DNA of 33,891 nucleotides. Source: Oppiella nova (lineage: Eukaryota > Arthropoda > Arachnida > Sarcoptiformes > Oppiidae). Every line of letters starts with the position of its first letter. Within the stretch, counting starts at the first letter, position 1. Made by a program: the position numbers and the translations under genes. Location of the stretch: the NCBI GenBank assembly GCA_905397405.1, contig CAJPVJ010000182.1:1-33891 (forward strand), read 5' to 3'. This document shows positions 1-12,365 of this stretch, one piece after another. The notes beneath the pieces were generated by a model. That model was not told the DNA's origin. It worked only from the letters and a program-made list of their open reading frames with translations, and searched no databases.

Positions 1-1178
1 GAGAATTCACATAAGAATTCAAAAATTATTTAAAATACATAAGATTTTAAAGTTTTAATTTTAAAGAATAAGATTTTAATTAAAAATATTTTTCTAAAAA
101 ATAATCTAAACCTAAGAGAAATTATGCAAACTAAAAATTAAACTAAAAATTAAGATCCTAAAACAAAATAAATTTATTAATAATAATAAAATGATTGCAT
201 TTCAATGGAGTTACTGTTGTGTCAAAAGTATGAAAGTATGAAATGAGAGGGAAATCTCAAAACCCAAAGGTATAACTCCCTCTCAAAGTCTAATTAAAAG
301 ATATATAAAGTTAATGAAAAAAGTCATTTAGTTTTTTGTCATATAAAAAAGATTAGATGGCATTCACTAATGAATGAAATTTGAGACAATAATTAATACA
401 AAAATACTCCTAACTTTGAGCTAAATGTAGTCATCGACTCAAAGAATTTGATCCAAAGATCCAAAAGTTTTACTGTTAAAAAATTAAGATATAATGAAAT
501 ATCAAATTATGAGACATCGACTCATTTATTAGGAGAAAGGGCTTTAAAGCACTGTTTGTTAATAGTTATTAACTTGACTTTCAAACGGCTTATTAGTTAA
601 GTCTAAATATTATTCATATGTTTTGTTGAAAGAATCCTATGTTTTGAAAAGGGAGTGAAAGAATATTTTTAAAACAAAAATTATATACCAGTAATGAATT
701 TGAATACATATTCATTGTATACAATATGAGTTATATTAGCCCTACTGTTACTGTTAGGTGCAGTGTATTAGGAGTGATGTAAACTATATCATAATAGACG
801 GGAATGGGTTTGAGTTGCAGTGGAAGTGATTGTAAGTCCAGAAATAGCTCATCACATGTGTTATCAAAAGGATGAATATTTGAGTTATGATTTTGAGGAA
901 TGTTTTGTTCATTGAATTTAATGAAAATAAATGCCTGTAATTAATGGGAGAGAATGAACGGCATAATTGTTTGCAAATAAGCTGTCATTTTCACCTGTTC
1001 CTATTCACTGACCTCATATTAAAAGGGTTTTCACTGTTTGCATACAAAACATGGTTTGTTTGATAGACTACTAGTTTTCATGTCCAGCGGCAGCGCATGA
1101 AACACATGGAAACACATCGCGTGCACTACAGACAAGTTGAATGACGACCACCTGAGTCCTGAGTCCATCGTTGTGTAG

Positions 1179-1208
1179 CTCCCAGTCCTCCACCTCCCAG
1201 TCCTCCAC
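1179..1208. repeat. Two perfect copies of a 15-bp unit
   Basis: CTCCCAGTCCTCCAC occurs twice in tandem within a locally GC-richer patch (about 1080-1230). Confidence 0.9.
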
Positions 1209-2953
1209 CACCGCTTGGATCTACTCTTTCCACACATTACACTGTATATTGAAAACTATTCTCTCTATTGTTATCTATAGTATAGTTAGTTATTGTCACT
1301 GCCTTTCAGTTAATTTCAGAGTTTGTTAAAAGAGATTTTCATTAGTGATAACTTTGCATTAGAGCTAACCGTTTGCCTAAATCTGAATACTCAATACCAG
1401 TCATCACTTCATATATTATGATTACGATTATAACGTTAGACACAATATATTGAATCATAAGACAAACAATAACAAGTACGAGTTCATAATTGATATTTAT
1501 CGTCGATTGTGTCACTTATTTGTGCATTTTTTCTCCTATTTCTGGGCACAAATCCTGTGCGAAGTTTGTATAATAACTTTTGGCACAACACAAGCAGAAG
1601 TAATGCAATAGTGAATAGTGTAGTGAAAGTGAATGCTTTAATGCTATGATATCCCGCTCTTTCTTAATCGAGCGGACAGACAGTCACACAATTGCATGAA
1701 TTGTATGACAAATATATGCTTTTAGTGTTTCACTCATATTGTTTGAGGGGTAATCATATACCACATCCAATATGAGTAACAGTTATGTGTTGCAGAGTGA
1801 ACACCAATTTATATGATATACCAGTAATTTAAGTGAATTGAAAGCATAAGAAAGGGCTCGAAATTAATGTAAAAATTATGCACTTTTTCTCCACACACTA
1901 TGCCATACAAAGTAATCATATATAAAATACACAACAGTTTCGCCACTCATTTCCTAATTTGCTTTCTTTCCATTTCGTGCTTTAAATCATTAATTTTTTA
2001 TACATTCAGAGACCTGTCACTCGTTCAGCAATTATCAAAACTAAATGTAATTGTTAACCGCATATTTTTTAGATTATTTGGTACTTACAGTTACACTAAA
2101 AGCCATATGAGTTCAACAAAAAAAGTAGTTCATTAATTTTGTGAATTCCACATAACTTTATAAATAATAAAGATATAAAAATCTCACTTTTGATAATAAT
2201 AATAATCATCAAAAAAGAAAGAAAGAATTGCTATTTATATTGCTTTCAGACAAACTTAAATGCAATACATGACAGAATAAATGTTTTTTGTGGGTCATTG
2301 AGTGAACAGAATCTCAATAAATATAGAAATCATTAGTCGCGACAAACAATTACTTTAAACATTCTTAGCATTGATTGAGAATTTTTAGAGATACAAGTGC
2401 TTGTGAGTTAAACACGAGTACATTGTAGTGTAGTGTACAGTACAGTAGTGTACAAAACATACACAACTCTATTCACTTTATTAATGGCAAACATTAGCGA
2501 TTGTGTAGTTATGGTGTGCTGTGCTGTATGTCCGCCGCATTTGCTTCAGACAAAGCACTTTCTAATCGCCTAAAACGTGATTGTATTGAATGGCATCAGA
2601 AAGAAAGGGTCACTCATTCACAAGCATTGAAGACACGATTTATTAGTATTATATTATACCGAGAATTGTCAGAACCAATGGAGGGCTCATTGGATAAAAG
2701 GGATGGACGGAAGTCCGGTTGTGATGTTTTCAACTCTATTACACTATAAGATGTATCTCATAGAGAGTTAATGATCCACTCATTACTTATTCGCTATGTT
2801 TAGGACGAAAATTATTTCTGGGAACCATTGGACCAATTGTTGCCTGAAAATGAAAGTGAATATTGCAATAAGTCATGTATAGTGTATGCAATTGTATGGA
2901 GATGGTGTCCAATGTATGGCACACTCATTAGTGACCCGTTTTTCCCATCAAAA

Positions 2954-2975
2954 TATAGTTATAGTTATAGTTATG
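2954..2975. repeat. Short (ATAGTT)n run
   Basis: About three and a half hexamers of ATAGTT. Confidence 0.8.
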
Positions 2976-3917
2976 ATATTTTTTGAGGTCACCCTTTGCT
3001 CTTTGCTCTTCAAAAGGCTCTAAATATTAGCAATCAATGAAAGACGAGACGGGCTATCATTTGAATCATAACAATAGACTGTATGGCACTCTATGGCACT
3101 GAATGTGATTGTGTGCCACCGTATGGGCCAATGGGCCAAAACATATGCATTTTGTGCGCTTCACTGAACACTTTGGGAAACCCTTTGATTTTGAATCAAT
3201 CTTTTAATTGTATCGACGCGTGGCCTCATTCACAAGAAGGGCGCTGTTGTCGACCAATAACTCATAATCCCTTTACATTCAAGGGGTTGTTATTCACAAA
3301 ATTGGGTTTCTATTGAAGTTTTGGAGCTATTTTTTACTTAATACCCAAAATTGGCTCAAATGGTATGATTGAACAAAACACTACTAAATTGAGTGAAATT
3401 TACATTTTTTACTCCAAAAGAGTTGTATTGTATCGCACATCCGTTCATAACTTAATAAAAGTTATCAAACAAAATGCAATTTGCCTTCACATGGATGGTA
3501 GTAATCTTGATAGCAATTGATCCCTAAATGTCACTTCTCAGTCATACAAAAGTCTATTAAACAAAATCCGAAACTTAATGTTAGGAAAAGTTGGGATTCG
3601 CTTGAATTGGATTCGTGTTATGCAGTCATAACTCTTAGCAAAAGGGTCTCCGGTTTTGAACTTACACTCCAAACAAACTGCTGGGTATTGAGTCTCGAAA
3701 ACATTATAAGTAATAATTGAGCGATTTGTTAGACAATGTAACAGAGAGTATATATTTTAAGGATTGGAGGCACAGGAGCTGTTTGGTTGACTAGTGGCAC
3801 GCATTTCGATAATATAGTGATATTATATGCGATATTCAAAACGTAATATCAATCAAACCTTTGCTTTTGTTATTTCAATGCTCTATGAATTAGTTTGTGT
3901 GGACTTATTAGGATGTG

Positions 3918-4008
3918 GAGAGAGACTTGAAATTGCTATCATATGTTACCCTCGTATCTGATCTCACCATTCATTTTATTATTAGATATAATTTTTATTT
4001 GTCATTAA
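3918..4008 (+). repeat. 91-bp duplicated segment, copy 1
   Basis: The stretch from GAGAGAGACTTGAAATTGC to TATTTGTCATTAA is repeated at 9072-9162 with one visible difference (GTTACCCTC here, GTTACACTC there). It is not low-complexity, so the match is not trivial. Confidence 0.9.
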
Positions 4009-4460
4009 TATTCCTCTCGTGTCAAACCATTACATATCACGCAAACTATTGAGTATTAAATGCAAAAAACTGTTTTTCTAATCAAAGTTTTAAGTTTACT
4101 CAGATTCACTACCATTTCCATTGGTTTTTGCATTTACATTTCAAAATGTAATCTATTTTTCATTGTTATTATTGTCGGATCGTTAACAACATAGCAGGTC
4201 TCGTGTAGTACTAGCCCTACCAGTGCTGTCATAACATTTTATGTCCATATTTTACATTTATCTTAAATGTTAATATAGTTTGAGTCGGACTCGTCTGCCA
4301 GTCAGTGGTGCCGTCGCAGGTGTTATATCTCTCAGACTCTATGATTGAGATCCCGTTATTACCAAATATCAGGCCAACCATGACATTAACTCTCATGAGG
4401 TATGTGCCGACCATTTCTATTAATTCATGGTCGGCCTACAAGTGCTTCATCAATACCATT

Positions 4461-4513
4461 GAGAGTGAGTGAGTGAGTGAGTGAGTGAGAGAGAGAGAGA
4501 GCGAGAGAGAGAC
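4461..4513. repeat. (GAGT)n/(GA)n microsatellite
   Basis: A run of GAGT tetranucleotides grades into GA dinucleotides with a single GC interruption. Confidence 0.95.
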
Positions 4514-4920
4514 TAATTCATTCATTCAGTCATTGAATACAAGTTTTTATTGCAGGCGTTTCACAATTACAACAAAAGTCACAAAAAACTAATTTATCTG
4601 ACAATTCAGTTAATAAATTGATTACAAATAGAAAAGCAATAAACAGTAAAACGATAAGCATTTATTTAAATGTTTGGCTTAATTGCCTTAATATCCGTAT
4701 TTAAATTTTAAAAATAGTTTTATTAAAATTTATTATTATTGAAAAATTTTTAATAACTTTGATTAAGTACTTTGAGTGCTTTCTACTGATAAAGGGTCTG
4801 TAATTATGCGATGAATATTATATAAGTCTTATGAATACGAATGCTTTTGAATTATTACACACTTTTGTCGGGTCTTATTATTGTGTGATTACTATAATGG
4901 CTATAACACGTAATTACAGT

Positions 4921-4969
4921 CTCTCCCGCTCTCTCTCTCTCTCTCTCTCTCTCACTCACTCTCTCTCTC
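4921..4969. repeat. (CT)n microsatellite
   Basis: CT dinucleotide run with CCG and CACTCACT interruptions. It lies about 450 bases from the GA tract at 4461 in the opposite strand sense, so the two could pair as inverted repeats. Confidence 0.95.
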
Positions 4970-6729
4970 ATAACATAAAGTTAATAGAAAACAAAAAATA
5001 ACTAATATTTCCAAGAATTTATGGCAATTTAGTGAAAAGATATCATCAAAAGAGAGGACAGGCTATTATATCATTACTTTAGAAATTTTTTATACAATAA
5101 ATTGTCAAACATTTTCCCTTCAAATATGAATCTAAAGTTTAATATTAGGGATATTAACCCTTATATTCACAGCCTATCGTACATTCATTCCGGAAATAGA
5201 GTTCATCTCAAAGCTATTGAGTATTTTATATTTTATAGCCCATTATAGTTCACCCGTTGCCGTGTTCTCCTATTTTTTAGCCATCGAGATAACTGGCCAT
5301 ATATTTTGTTGACAATACATACGAGCCGTGCAAAGGCTGGCGCTAAAGACATAATGTGCTGTTTGAACATCAAATACAATACACTATTTTTTGGCAAAAG
5401 TGCAGTTCTGTGAGAGAGTGAGAGTGGGATCAGTTGGGGAGTCACCACTTGCACCACTTGATGCTACATTTCCGGACTCGTGTGTGTAGTCCCTACGTCT
5501 AGTGCTGATCACTGTCTAGCTATTGAAAACGTTAAGCCCAGGCACTGGGATCCCTGTGCCACTAGTTCTTTGATTTATTAGTGTAGTGGTGGCGAAGGGA
5601 ACTCATTGCCACTGATTTGCTTCAATTCAGTCTTTGACTGGTTTGAGGCAAACATATACATAGTATACAACACTTTGAGCTAATATTTAGTCAATAATGA
5701 GTCGATTGGAAGCACTAGTGATGCGTTTAGCAAAGGGTTATCACTTCTGACTGCCGGTCACTGAGTGTTAATCAAATGAATGCATTAAATAACGCATTAA
5801 TGCTGTAATGACTGCCATTTGAATAGAGTTTAGAGGAAATTCTCACAATCAGTGTTTCCTAAGATTTACTTAATGTCTGCCCAGAGATGACAATCGGAAT
5901 AAACTCTGTAATAAATATCAATATTTTAAACATAAAAAGGATTGTATTGACAGTTGCATTCAATTCTAACTCTCTTTTTACTTTTTGATTTTATTGTTAT
6001 TTCTTTTTCATGTCTCCCAATGAATAAAAAGACATTGAATTCTATTAAATAAAATAATTTGAGTAAAACTCTAAACATCTGATAAATAATGACTTTATTT
6101 GACTTTTGAAGCTTTTCTATCGTATTTCACAACAGGACTTAAAAGCATTCTCTGCTTAACTGCTCCTCTCGTATAATACAGTATAATATTCTTTAGTGGT
6201 TTTCATTATAAAATGTGCTCAAAATTTCATGTTAGTTATCATTGTTATCGCAAATTGTCTCCAATATTCATAATAATTTGTCATAAAGTTTAGTCCAAAT
6301 TATTATTAAAAGTAAAATCAAAACTTTAGTTTTAAATAAATAAAGTAATTGTGTTTTACTTGTTATGCTTAAAATAACAAAACGTCAAATATTGTGTATT
6401 CAGCCAGATACTCTACTATGCACTACTTACACTACTATTCTGTACGATACTATTTGTTGTGAACAAAAAAGTACACTATACTATTCTGTACAAACTTTGT
6501 GTAGCAATTCATTCACTAAATATAGATCAATATTATATAATTCATTGAAATAAGCTTTTATACAATGAAAAATTTAAGGGAATATTGTATAATATAATTT
6601 ATGTACATGAAATGGAGTATCTTTTAGCCCATGTCTGGTGTTTGGGTCGTATAGTTGGAGTGATATTCAAATTGAATGCATAAATGAATGGAATCTGAGT
6701 TTAAGTTAAACATAATCCATCAAAAAGAA

Positions 6730-6756
6730 GAGACACAGAGAGGGAGAGAGAGAGAC
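6730..6756. repeat. Short impure (GA)n tract
   Basis: AGAGACACAGAGAGGGAGAG-type run; short and interrupted. Confidence 0.8.
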
Positions 6757-9071
6757 ACCGTTTTAAAGTCCAATCCATTAGTAAATATGTAATTATAAAT
6801 CTTTTGAATATTTGAGGGCCCGTTGAAAGGGAGTTGCGTAACATGGAGTGGATGTGAGTATGCCACGAGCACCTAGCACACATGCACCTACGGCTTACGG
6901 CACACGACTATCTCGATAGTAATGAATAGAGCATTGATTTAGCGGTGCGTCCACTCACTCTACCATTTCTACTAATTTTTACACTACTGTTCCTTTCATT
7001 ATACAACTCTACCGTTGGATCCCTTCCCATAGTCGGCACATACAGCATGTATATCCGGCCGCAATCAGTCTTGTATTGTTATGTGGAGTACTTGCGCTCA
7101 ACTGTAAGCTTCCGACTCTAGGAAACGATACATACGTTCACTAAAAAATATAAATTATTCTCTCAAATGACGTAATACTAGACTTCCGTTTATATGTCAT
7201 GAAATATAAAGAAAACGTAGAAATTGAAAAATTGTTTCAAATTAAAAGGGAATATTTTCTCATCTATTTTCATACACAAACACATTAGCATTGTTTGCCA
7301 TATATTAATATGAGAACCAACTCTTGCAGGTCTTTCATTATGCTATTCTATGGTATTCATTGGCTTTTTATGCAAATAATCAATTGTTACGACATTTGAA
7401 TCAATCAATTAAACAATCATTTCTGTAATTTCTATCCCACGACTACAAATCTCAGTCAAAATATACAGAGAACATTTTATATCATATAATGTTCTTGTTT
7501 AACAAATCACAAAATCAAAACTTATTAAAAACTTTTTTCGATGTGGTTTTATCTGTAATATAAAACTTTTCTCAAAACTTTTGTTTCGCTATCCATTGAA
7601 AACTATAATAATTATAAATTTTATTGCAAAAAATACTTTTGAGAGTTAAAATCCATTTGCGTTAATGAATAGAGAATTTGTCATAAACTGAAAGTTTTGT
7701 ATTTATTAAAATTGTGGTTTACATTTTGAAACGGAAGGATTGAAAAAAAAAATTTAATTCACGAGTTTCTCTATTATTCTGAATAAATTAAAGCCAGGCT
7801 TTGGTGCTCTCGACTATATAATGAAATGCTTGCTTCACAGGCAGTCAACCCTTTGATTTAATGTAAATTAAAAAGCCTTTCAGTTTTCAGATGAGAAGCA
7901 TTGTGTTCATCACTTGAAACACACTTCTGGAGAATAGTTACATAAATAGTGAAAATAGCATAACATTTATTTGTCTCATTCATAATGCGCTCGGATTCAC
8001 ACAAAACCCAATGTCTATTATATTCTAACAGTTTTGTTGTAAAATAATTTCTTTCATGAGAATAACTGTAAGCAAAACTTTTCATTTTGCACTCATTTTC
8101 TTTAATCAAATATTAGTTTTAGTGACAATATTAATGATTGTCTGTGTTTTGCAAATATATCTCGAATACCATTAATAAATAGATGTGTTTAAGTTGTATA
8201 TCATTTGTCACTTCGATAAACAGTTATATTTGGACTAAATATTCTGTCGCAAAGTTTAACAAATGATACAATTTTAGACATTTATTAATTACATTACAAG
8301 ATTGACTTAATTTGCAGCAATCCATAAATACCTTAAAACGAAATTCAATTATTGATATAATATTTATAAGCAAAAAAGTGAATAAAGTTAATCAAATCAA
8401 TGAATAGATATGAGGAATGAATTCAATTATTAGATAAATGGATATTTTCTGCTCATTACTAAAACACCAGCGAAGGGGAGGGATGGGTAGGGAAGCGGTA
8501 AAGACATTATACTGTTATACTGTGTATATGATGTGAAGTTTGTATTAGTATTTCTCTATTTGTTTAGTACATAATTTTCTAGTCAGACAGACAGTGATTG
8601 ATGACATACTTTCTTAATGTCTCGACTGTTTATTTATGTAAAGTATTTGTTGCGTTAATTTGAAAGTTGCTTTTTCGATGCCTAGTGCCATATGTTTGGT
8701 ACATAAGAAACAGTACTTTTTCACAAACAATATCTGAGAGGAAATCTCTTGGATTGCCATTCAATACGAGTAATCGAATTATTGACGCGTTTTTTGATAG
8801 TTTGATAGTTTGATTGGACTTATAGTTAGGTTACACTCCAAGTGTTTGTTTAGTTTTGATTTGAATAAAATTAATTGAAAGACTGTTTCGGAAGGAATTG
8901 AATAGCGAGTGGAGAATGTGTTGTGAGAAGCATTGGATTCAATGATTGTCAGGACAGGGAAGCGCTGGAAATGAATTACTGGTCACAGGCTTTGGTAGCA
9001 GTGATGAGGCAGTGGTGGAGAGCAGTGCACACACTGTACACACTGTGGGACGCATTGACGCAACACTGAGA

Positions 9072-9162
9072 GAGAGAGACTTGAAATTGCTATCATATGT
9101 TACACTCGTATCTGATCTCACCATTCATTTTATTATTAGATATAATTTTTATTTGTCATTAA
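9072..9162 (+). repeat. 91-bp duplicated segment, copy 2, ending at an N
   Basis: Matches 3918-4008 at 90 of 91 positions in the same orientation. The copy stops exactly where the undetermined base at 9163 and an (AG)n run begin, which raises the possibility of an assembly join. Confidence 0.9.
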
Positions 9163-9163
9163 N

Positions 9164-9199
<36 letters not shown>
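9164..9199. repeat. (AG)18 microsatellite next to the undetermined base
   Basis: Pure AG dinucleotide run directly after the N at 9163. Its length may not be accurate if the N marks a closed gap. Confidence 0.93.
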
Positions 9200-9202
<3 letters not shown>

Positions 9203-11337
9203 GATTAATGAAGACCGAGAGCCAACACGAAGAGATGCCTCTCTCTATCAAATCAAAGCCCATCTCAATATCGGAATACAGTATTGAGAAGAGCTTACAG
9301 TGTAGTGTCAGTAGTATTTGTGAGTCAGTAGTCAGTGGTCGTACACCACTGTTATCGTAGGGTATAGTATGGCATAAGAGTATAAGAAGTAGCGAATGAT
9401 AAATGATGTTTTGATGGCATACCAATTGTTGTCTGTATAGGAAGTCTCACAACTCGTGAGTCCAGGCTCTCCCCTGTGGTTGTGTTTCCTGATCTCCAAC
9501 TTTATATTCCTCTATCAAAGTCTCAAATGAGCCGTTAGACTAAAATCAATTCACTCCTAAAGACACTTTTTTGTGGTTTTCATATTTCGCCGATTGATCA
9601 CTAAATTAGAGTTCGTTTTGGTATTCATTTGGCTGTCAGTCCTATTGATTGGTTCGCTCTCTTGAAAGGCAATCGTTATAATTGTTGTTGTGCTCAATGA
9701 GGCCTACGATATACCAGTGCCGCTACAGTACGGCTCTCCCAATAACTCAATAAATTTACCGAAAGATCTCTGATTTCCTGAGGAATGTGTTACTTAACGA
9801 TCAGTTAATGATATCAATGTTATTAACGATTGGAAATCGAAAGACTTTTTAGCGATTTTTGGACATTATATTTATGCACAACATATTGACTGACTTCCTA
9901 TGAGTCGCCCCGAGTCCTAAAAACTAACGACTCTTTTTTATGCCGAGAACATCTAAAACTACTTCTGAAAACCATATGATGTATAAAAAGCGGGCTTTTT
10001 GTCAATTTTGATGTTATCAAATGATATGAATTGTGAGGCTATGGTTTGAATGGTTTGTTCATAAAACGTGACACAAACGCCATTTATTTGAAAAATAAGT
10101 ATCACTACTGACACGACTGGCAGCTAATGTCAAATGGATTTAAAATCCAAGGGCTAGAGAGTGTGTGTTCAACACAGAGAGTGAGGCATTAAATTTATTT
10201 ATTTTTTAACTCTAAGTGACCCCAACCCCTACGGTCTCGAATGGCTCTCAACAGTTAGCATTCAATTTATTGATTGACACAAAAATCACATTTTTATGTT
10301 CACTGTGTGCTGAGTCCGCATCACTTTCCATCACTTTCATCACTCACCCATATATTTGCGGCTTTAGGTTTACTTTAAAATCTTTTATTTCAAAATTATT
10401 CATCCGATGAACATATTTTAGATCACACTTTAGATATGTATTGAAATCAAATGCACTTTTTGTTTGCCAATGCAATCCTTTCAATTCAATTGCTATAATA
10501 ATTAATTTATTAGTTTCATCCATTGGCTTATTGGCAATAAAGGGAATTATTAATTTAATTTGAAATTTTTATCTAACCGATGCACTTAATAGTTTAATCT
10601 ATTTTAGCAAATTTTTATGATTGAGACCATTTTTTATTTATCTTATGTTTATGACATTTATTAAAAGAAATCTATAATGTCTTATATTTTAATGTTCATG
10701 TATGTCTATAGCAATGCATTTTACATCTGTAACGACAATAATTTATATAATTAATTACTATTTTTACTGTTGACTTGTAGTGCAATATTTATTTACTGTA
10801 AACTATAAAATCAAAATTGAAATGAAAGGATATATGAGAGTGAAGTCCACTTTCATTTTTGACTGCAAACTAATAAATTTTGAAATTTTATTTTTCAGAA
10901 TAATTATTATTCGCAAAATACCAAAAAATTTAATCTAAATAATAGAAAGCTATAAATCTTTTAACAAAACAATTTTAGGAATGTATGACTTTTTATACTA
11001 AAGAATGAAAACTAAAATTATTGACAAACAAACAAAAATGTCTAATTAATTATGTTTTTATATACTGATAGTATCAATGAAATAAGAAAAACAACGAATA
11101 ATTTGTCATTTGACACAAGAATCATATATTTCTGCTGTTATATTATGGGATTCAAGAATGTAAATAGAAAATGAAGCTTATTCTTTGAAAATAATATATC
11201 ACTTCATAACTACATTTCAAATATGTGTGAGTTATCATGTTTTTAGTTTTCTATTAACAATAAACCCTTGGATTTCATACTACTGTTGAGGATATATAAC
11301 GAATGACATTCTTTCATCATAAAAACAAAGCACAATC
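9200..11337. other. Gene-free stretch
   Basis: Moderately AT-rich; no open frame with recognisable content and no clear repeats. From about 10400 it becomes markedly more AT-rich. Confidence 0.6.
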
Positions 11338-11433
11338 TTTAAATTCATGACTTACGTACTGAAAGTTAAAACTGTATACCTGAAGTAATAAATAAGTAAT
11401 GTAAAATTTGAGTACGTAAGCTGTGAATTTAAA
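11338..11433. repeat. Imperfect inverted repeat (hairpin)
   Basis: The left arm 11338-11360 and right arm 11411-11433 are complementary over 23 positions with a 3-base internal mismatch. The arms include a perfect CTTACGTACT/AGTACGTAAG pair. The loop is 50 bases, and its first ~10 pairs continue with partial complementarity. The size fits a small precursor-RNA-like hairpin or a remnant of a small element. Confidence 0.6.
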
Positions 11434-12278
11434 TATGTTGCTTACTATCACTCTATGGTTGTCACTATTGATAAAAGATTGTCATTCATTTGATATGATA
11501 ATAACAGATTTATTGTTTGTTATTCTAGACTTAAGTCCTGTTTATATTAGCGTTGGATTTCGACTCAACTAAAGAGTTGATAAATGCATTGGAATTGTTG
11601 TTCAGAGAATATTCTATGAATTTTCATGAGATGTTGTGATGAATGACTTTCTGATAGCTTAAGACTTCCCATTTGACCAATAAGTACAGAATCATGTTTT
11701 TGTCCAAAAACCTTATGATAATGATGTCTTTCCACAACATTTTCCCAAAAGAATTTGATTTAATTTTGTTATCATTTATATTTTTATTGTAATAAATTTT
11801 GGTTGTAAATTACATAAAAGTCTGTAAAATTGTTTTATTAAAAACATTTATAATAAAATCATATAAAAGTATTACAAGTATTGATTTTAAAAAATTTAGT
11901 GTATATTCAGAGCGTATAAAATTGGATTATAGTAATAAACTATATTACAAAATCAATTCTGAAATTAAAATTAATAAATATATGATATTGAGGGTATGAA
12001 AATGTTTATATAATGCAATATGAAATACATATGAATTACATCAATAAGTGATAGATAGAGAATATATTATATACTGTATTATAATATGAAAGACCTTTGG
12101 TTGAGAACTTGTCTACAAATTTGTAAAATACATACAAAATTGTATATCAAATACTTTGCATGAAATTATACTTTAAAATGATTATCAGTTGAGTATTAAC
12201 TGTCTGTCAAAATATTATAAACATAGAATATATTGAGTTTTGAAGTTATAATCAATATGTGAGCACCGGATTCACACT
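11434..12278. other. AT-rich downstream flank and likely 3' UTR of the BH3-type gene
   Basis: The part nearest 12278 is probably 3' UTR on the minus strand. A 66-codon Lys/Ile/Tyr-rich plus-strand open frame at 11799-11999 is typical of AT-rich DNA and lies antisense to the presumed UTR. Confidence 0.5.
11783..12010 (-). terminator. Candidate polyadenylation signals downstream of the BH3-type gene
   Basis: On the minus strand the first signal-like hexamer after the stop is the variant TATAAA (12010-12005), followed by canonical AATAAA at 11839-11834 and 11788-11783. These would give a 3' UTR of roughly 0.27-0.5 kb. AT-rich DNA produces such hexamers often, so the choice between them is open. 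Confidence 0.2.
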
Positions 12279-12365
12279 TTAAAATAGTTGTATAACTTCT
12301 TTGAGGATCAATGGAATCGCGATTCTTATCAGTCGAGTCACCGCTGATATCATTGGGCTTTCGAT
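12279..12365 (-). CDS. Exon 3 of the BH3-type gene (hydrophobic C-terminal tail, residues 236-263)
   Basis: The acceptor is CTTTTTTATCATATTATAG with a pyrimidine-rich run, and it enters in phase 0 as required by exon 2. The 28 codons begin IESPMISAV, continue through TRLIRIAIPLILKEVIQLF and end at TAA (12281-12279). The strongly hydrophobic tail right after the BH3 exon is what Bim-type proteins use for membrane targeting. No alternative reading frame in this exon gives such a tail. The exon is short, so it is slightly less certain than exons 1 and 2. Confidence 0.65.
   Translation of the reverse strand: MESPMISAVTRLIRIAIPLILKEVIQLF

Larger units (their letters stand above)
1..3917. other. 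Gene-free AT-rich stretch
   Basis: No defensible gene. Open frames are short (60-82 codons), without splice-linked partners or recognisable motifs. It holds the small repeats at 1179 and 2954 and a 9-bp stem (TGAGAGGGA at 244-252 with TCCCTCTCA at 277-285). Confidence 0.6.
4009..9071. other. Gene-free AT-rich stretch with three GA/CT tracts
   Basis: Nothing beyond the microsatellites at 4461, 4921 and 6730. A slightly GC-richer part at about 6880-7110 shows no convincing exon. Confidence 0.6.

Noticed and set aside
1031-1237. 68-codon minus-strand Arg/Trp-rich frame
   Set aside because: Composition comes from the duplicated CTCCCAGTCCTCCAC unit; no gene features.
2501-3316. Two plus-strand frames of 82 and 77 codons in a slightly GC-richer area
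   Set aside because: Length expected by chance, no motifs and no splice-linked continuation.
8946-9287. 113-codon plus-strand open frame containing a run of Arg-Glu repeats
   Set aside because: It reads through the AG microsatellite and the undetermined base, and includes the 91-bp duplicated segment. No coding features.
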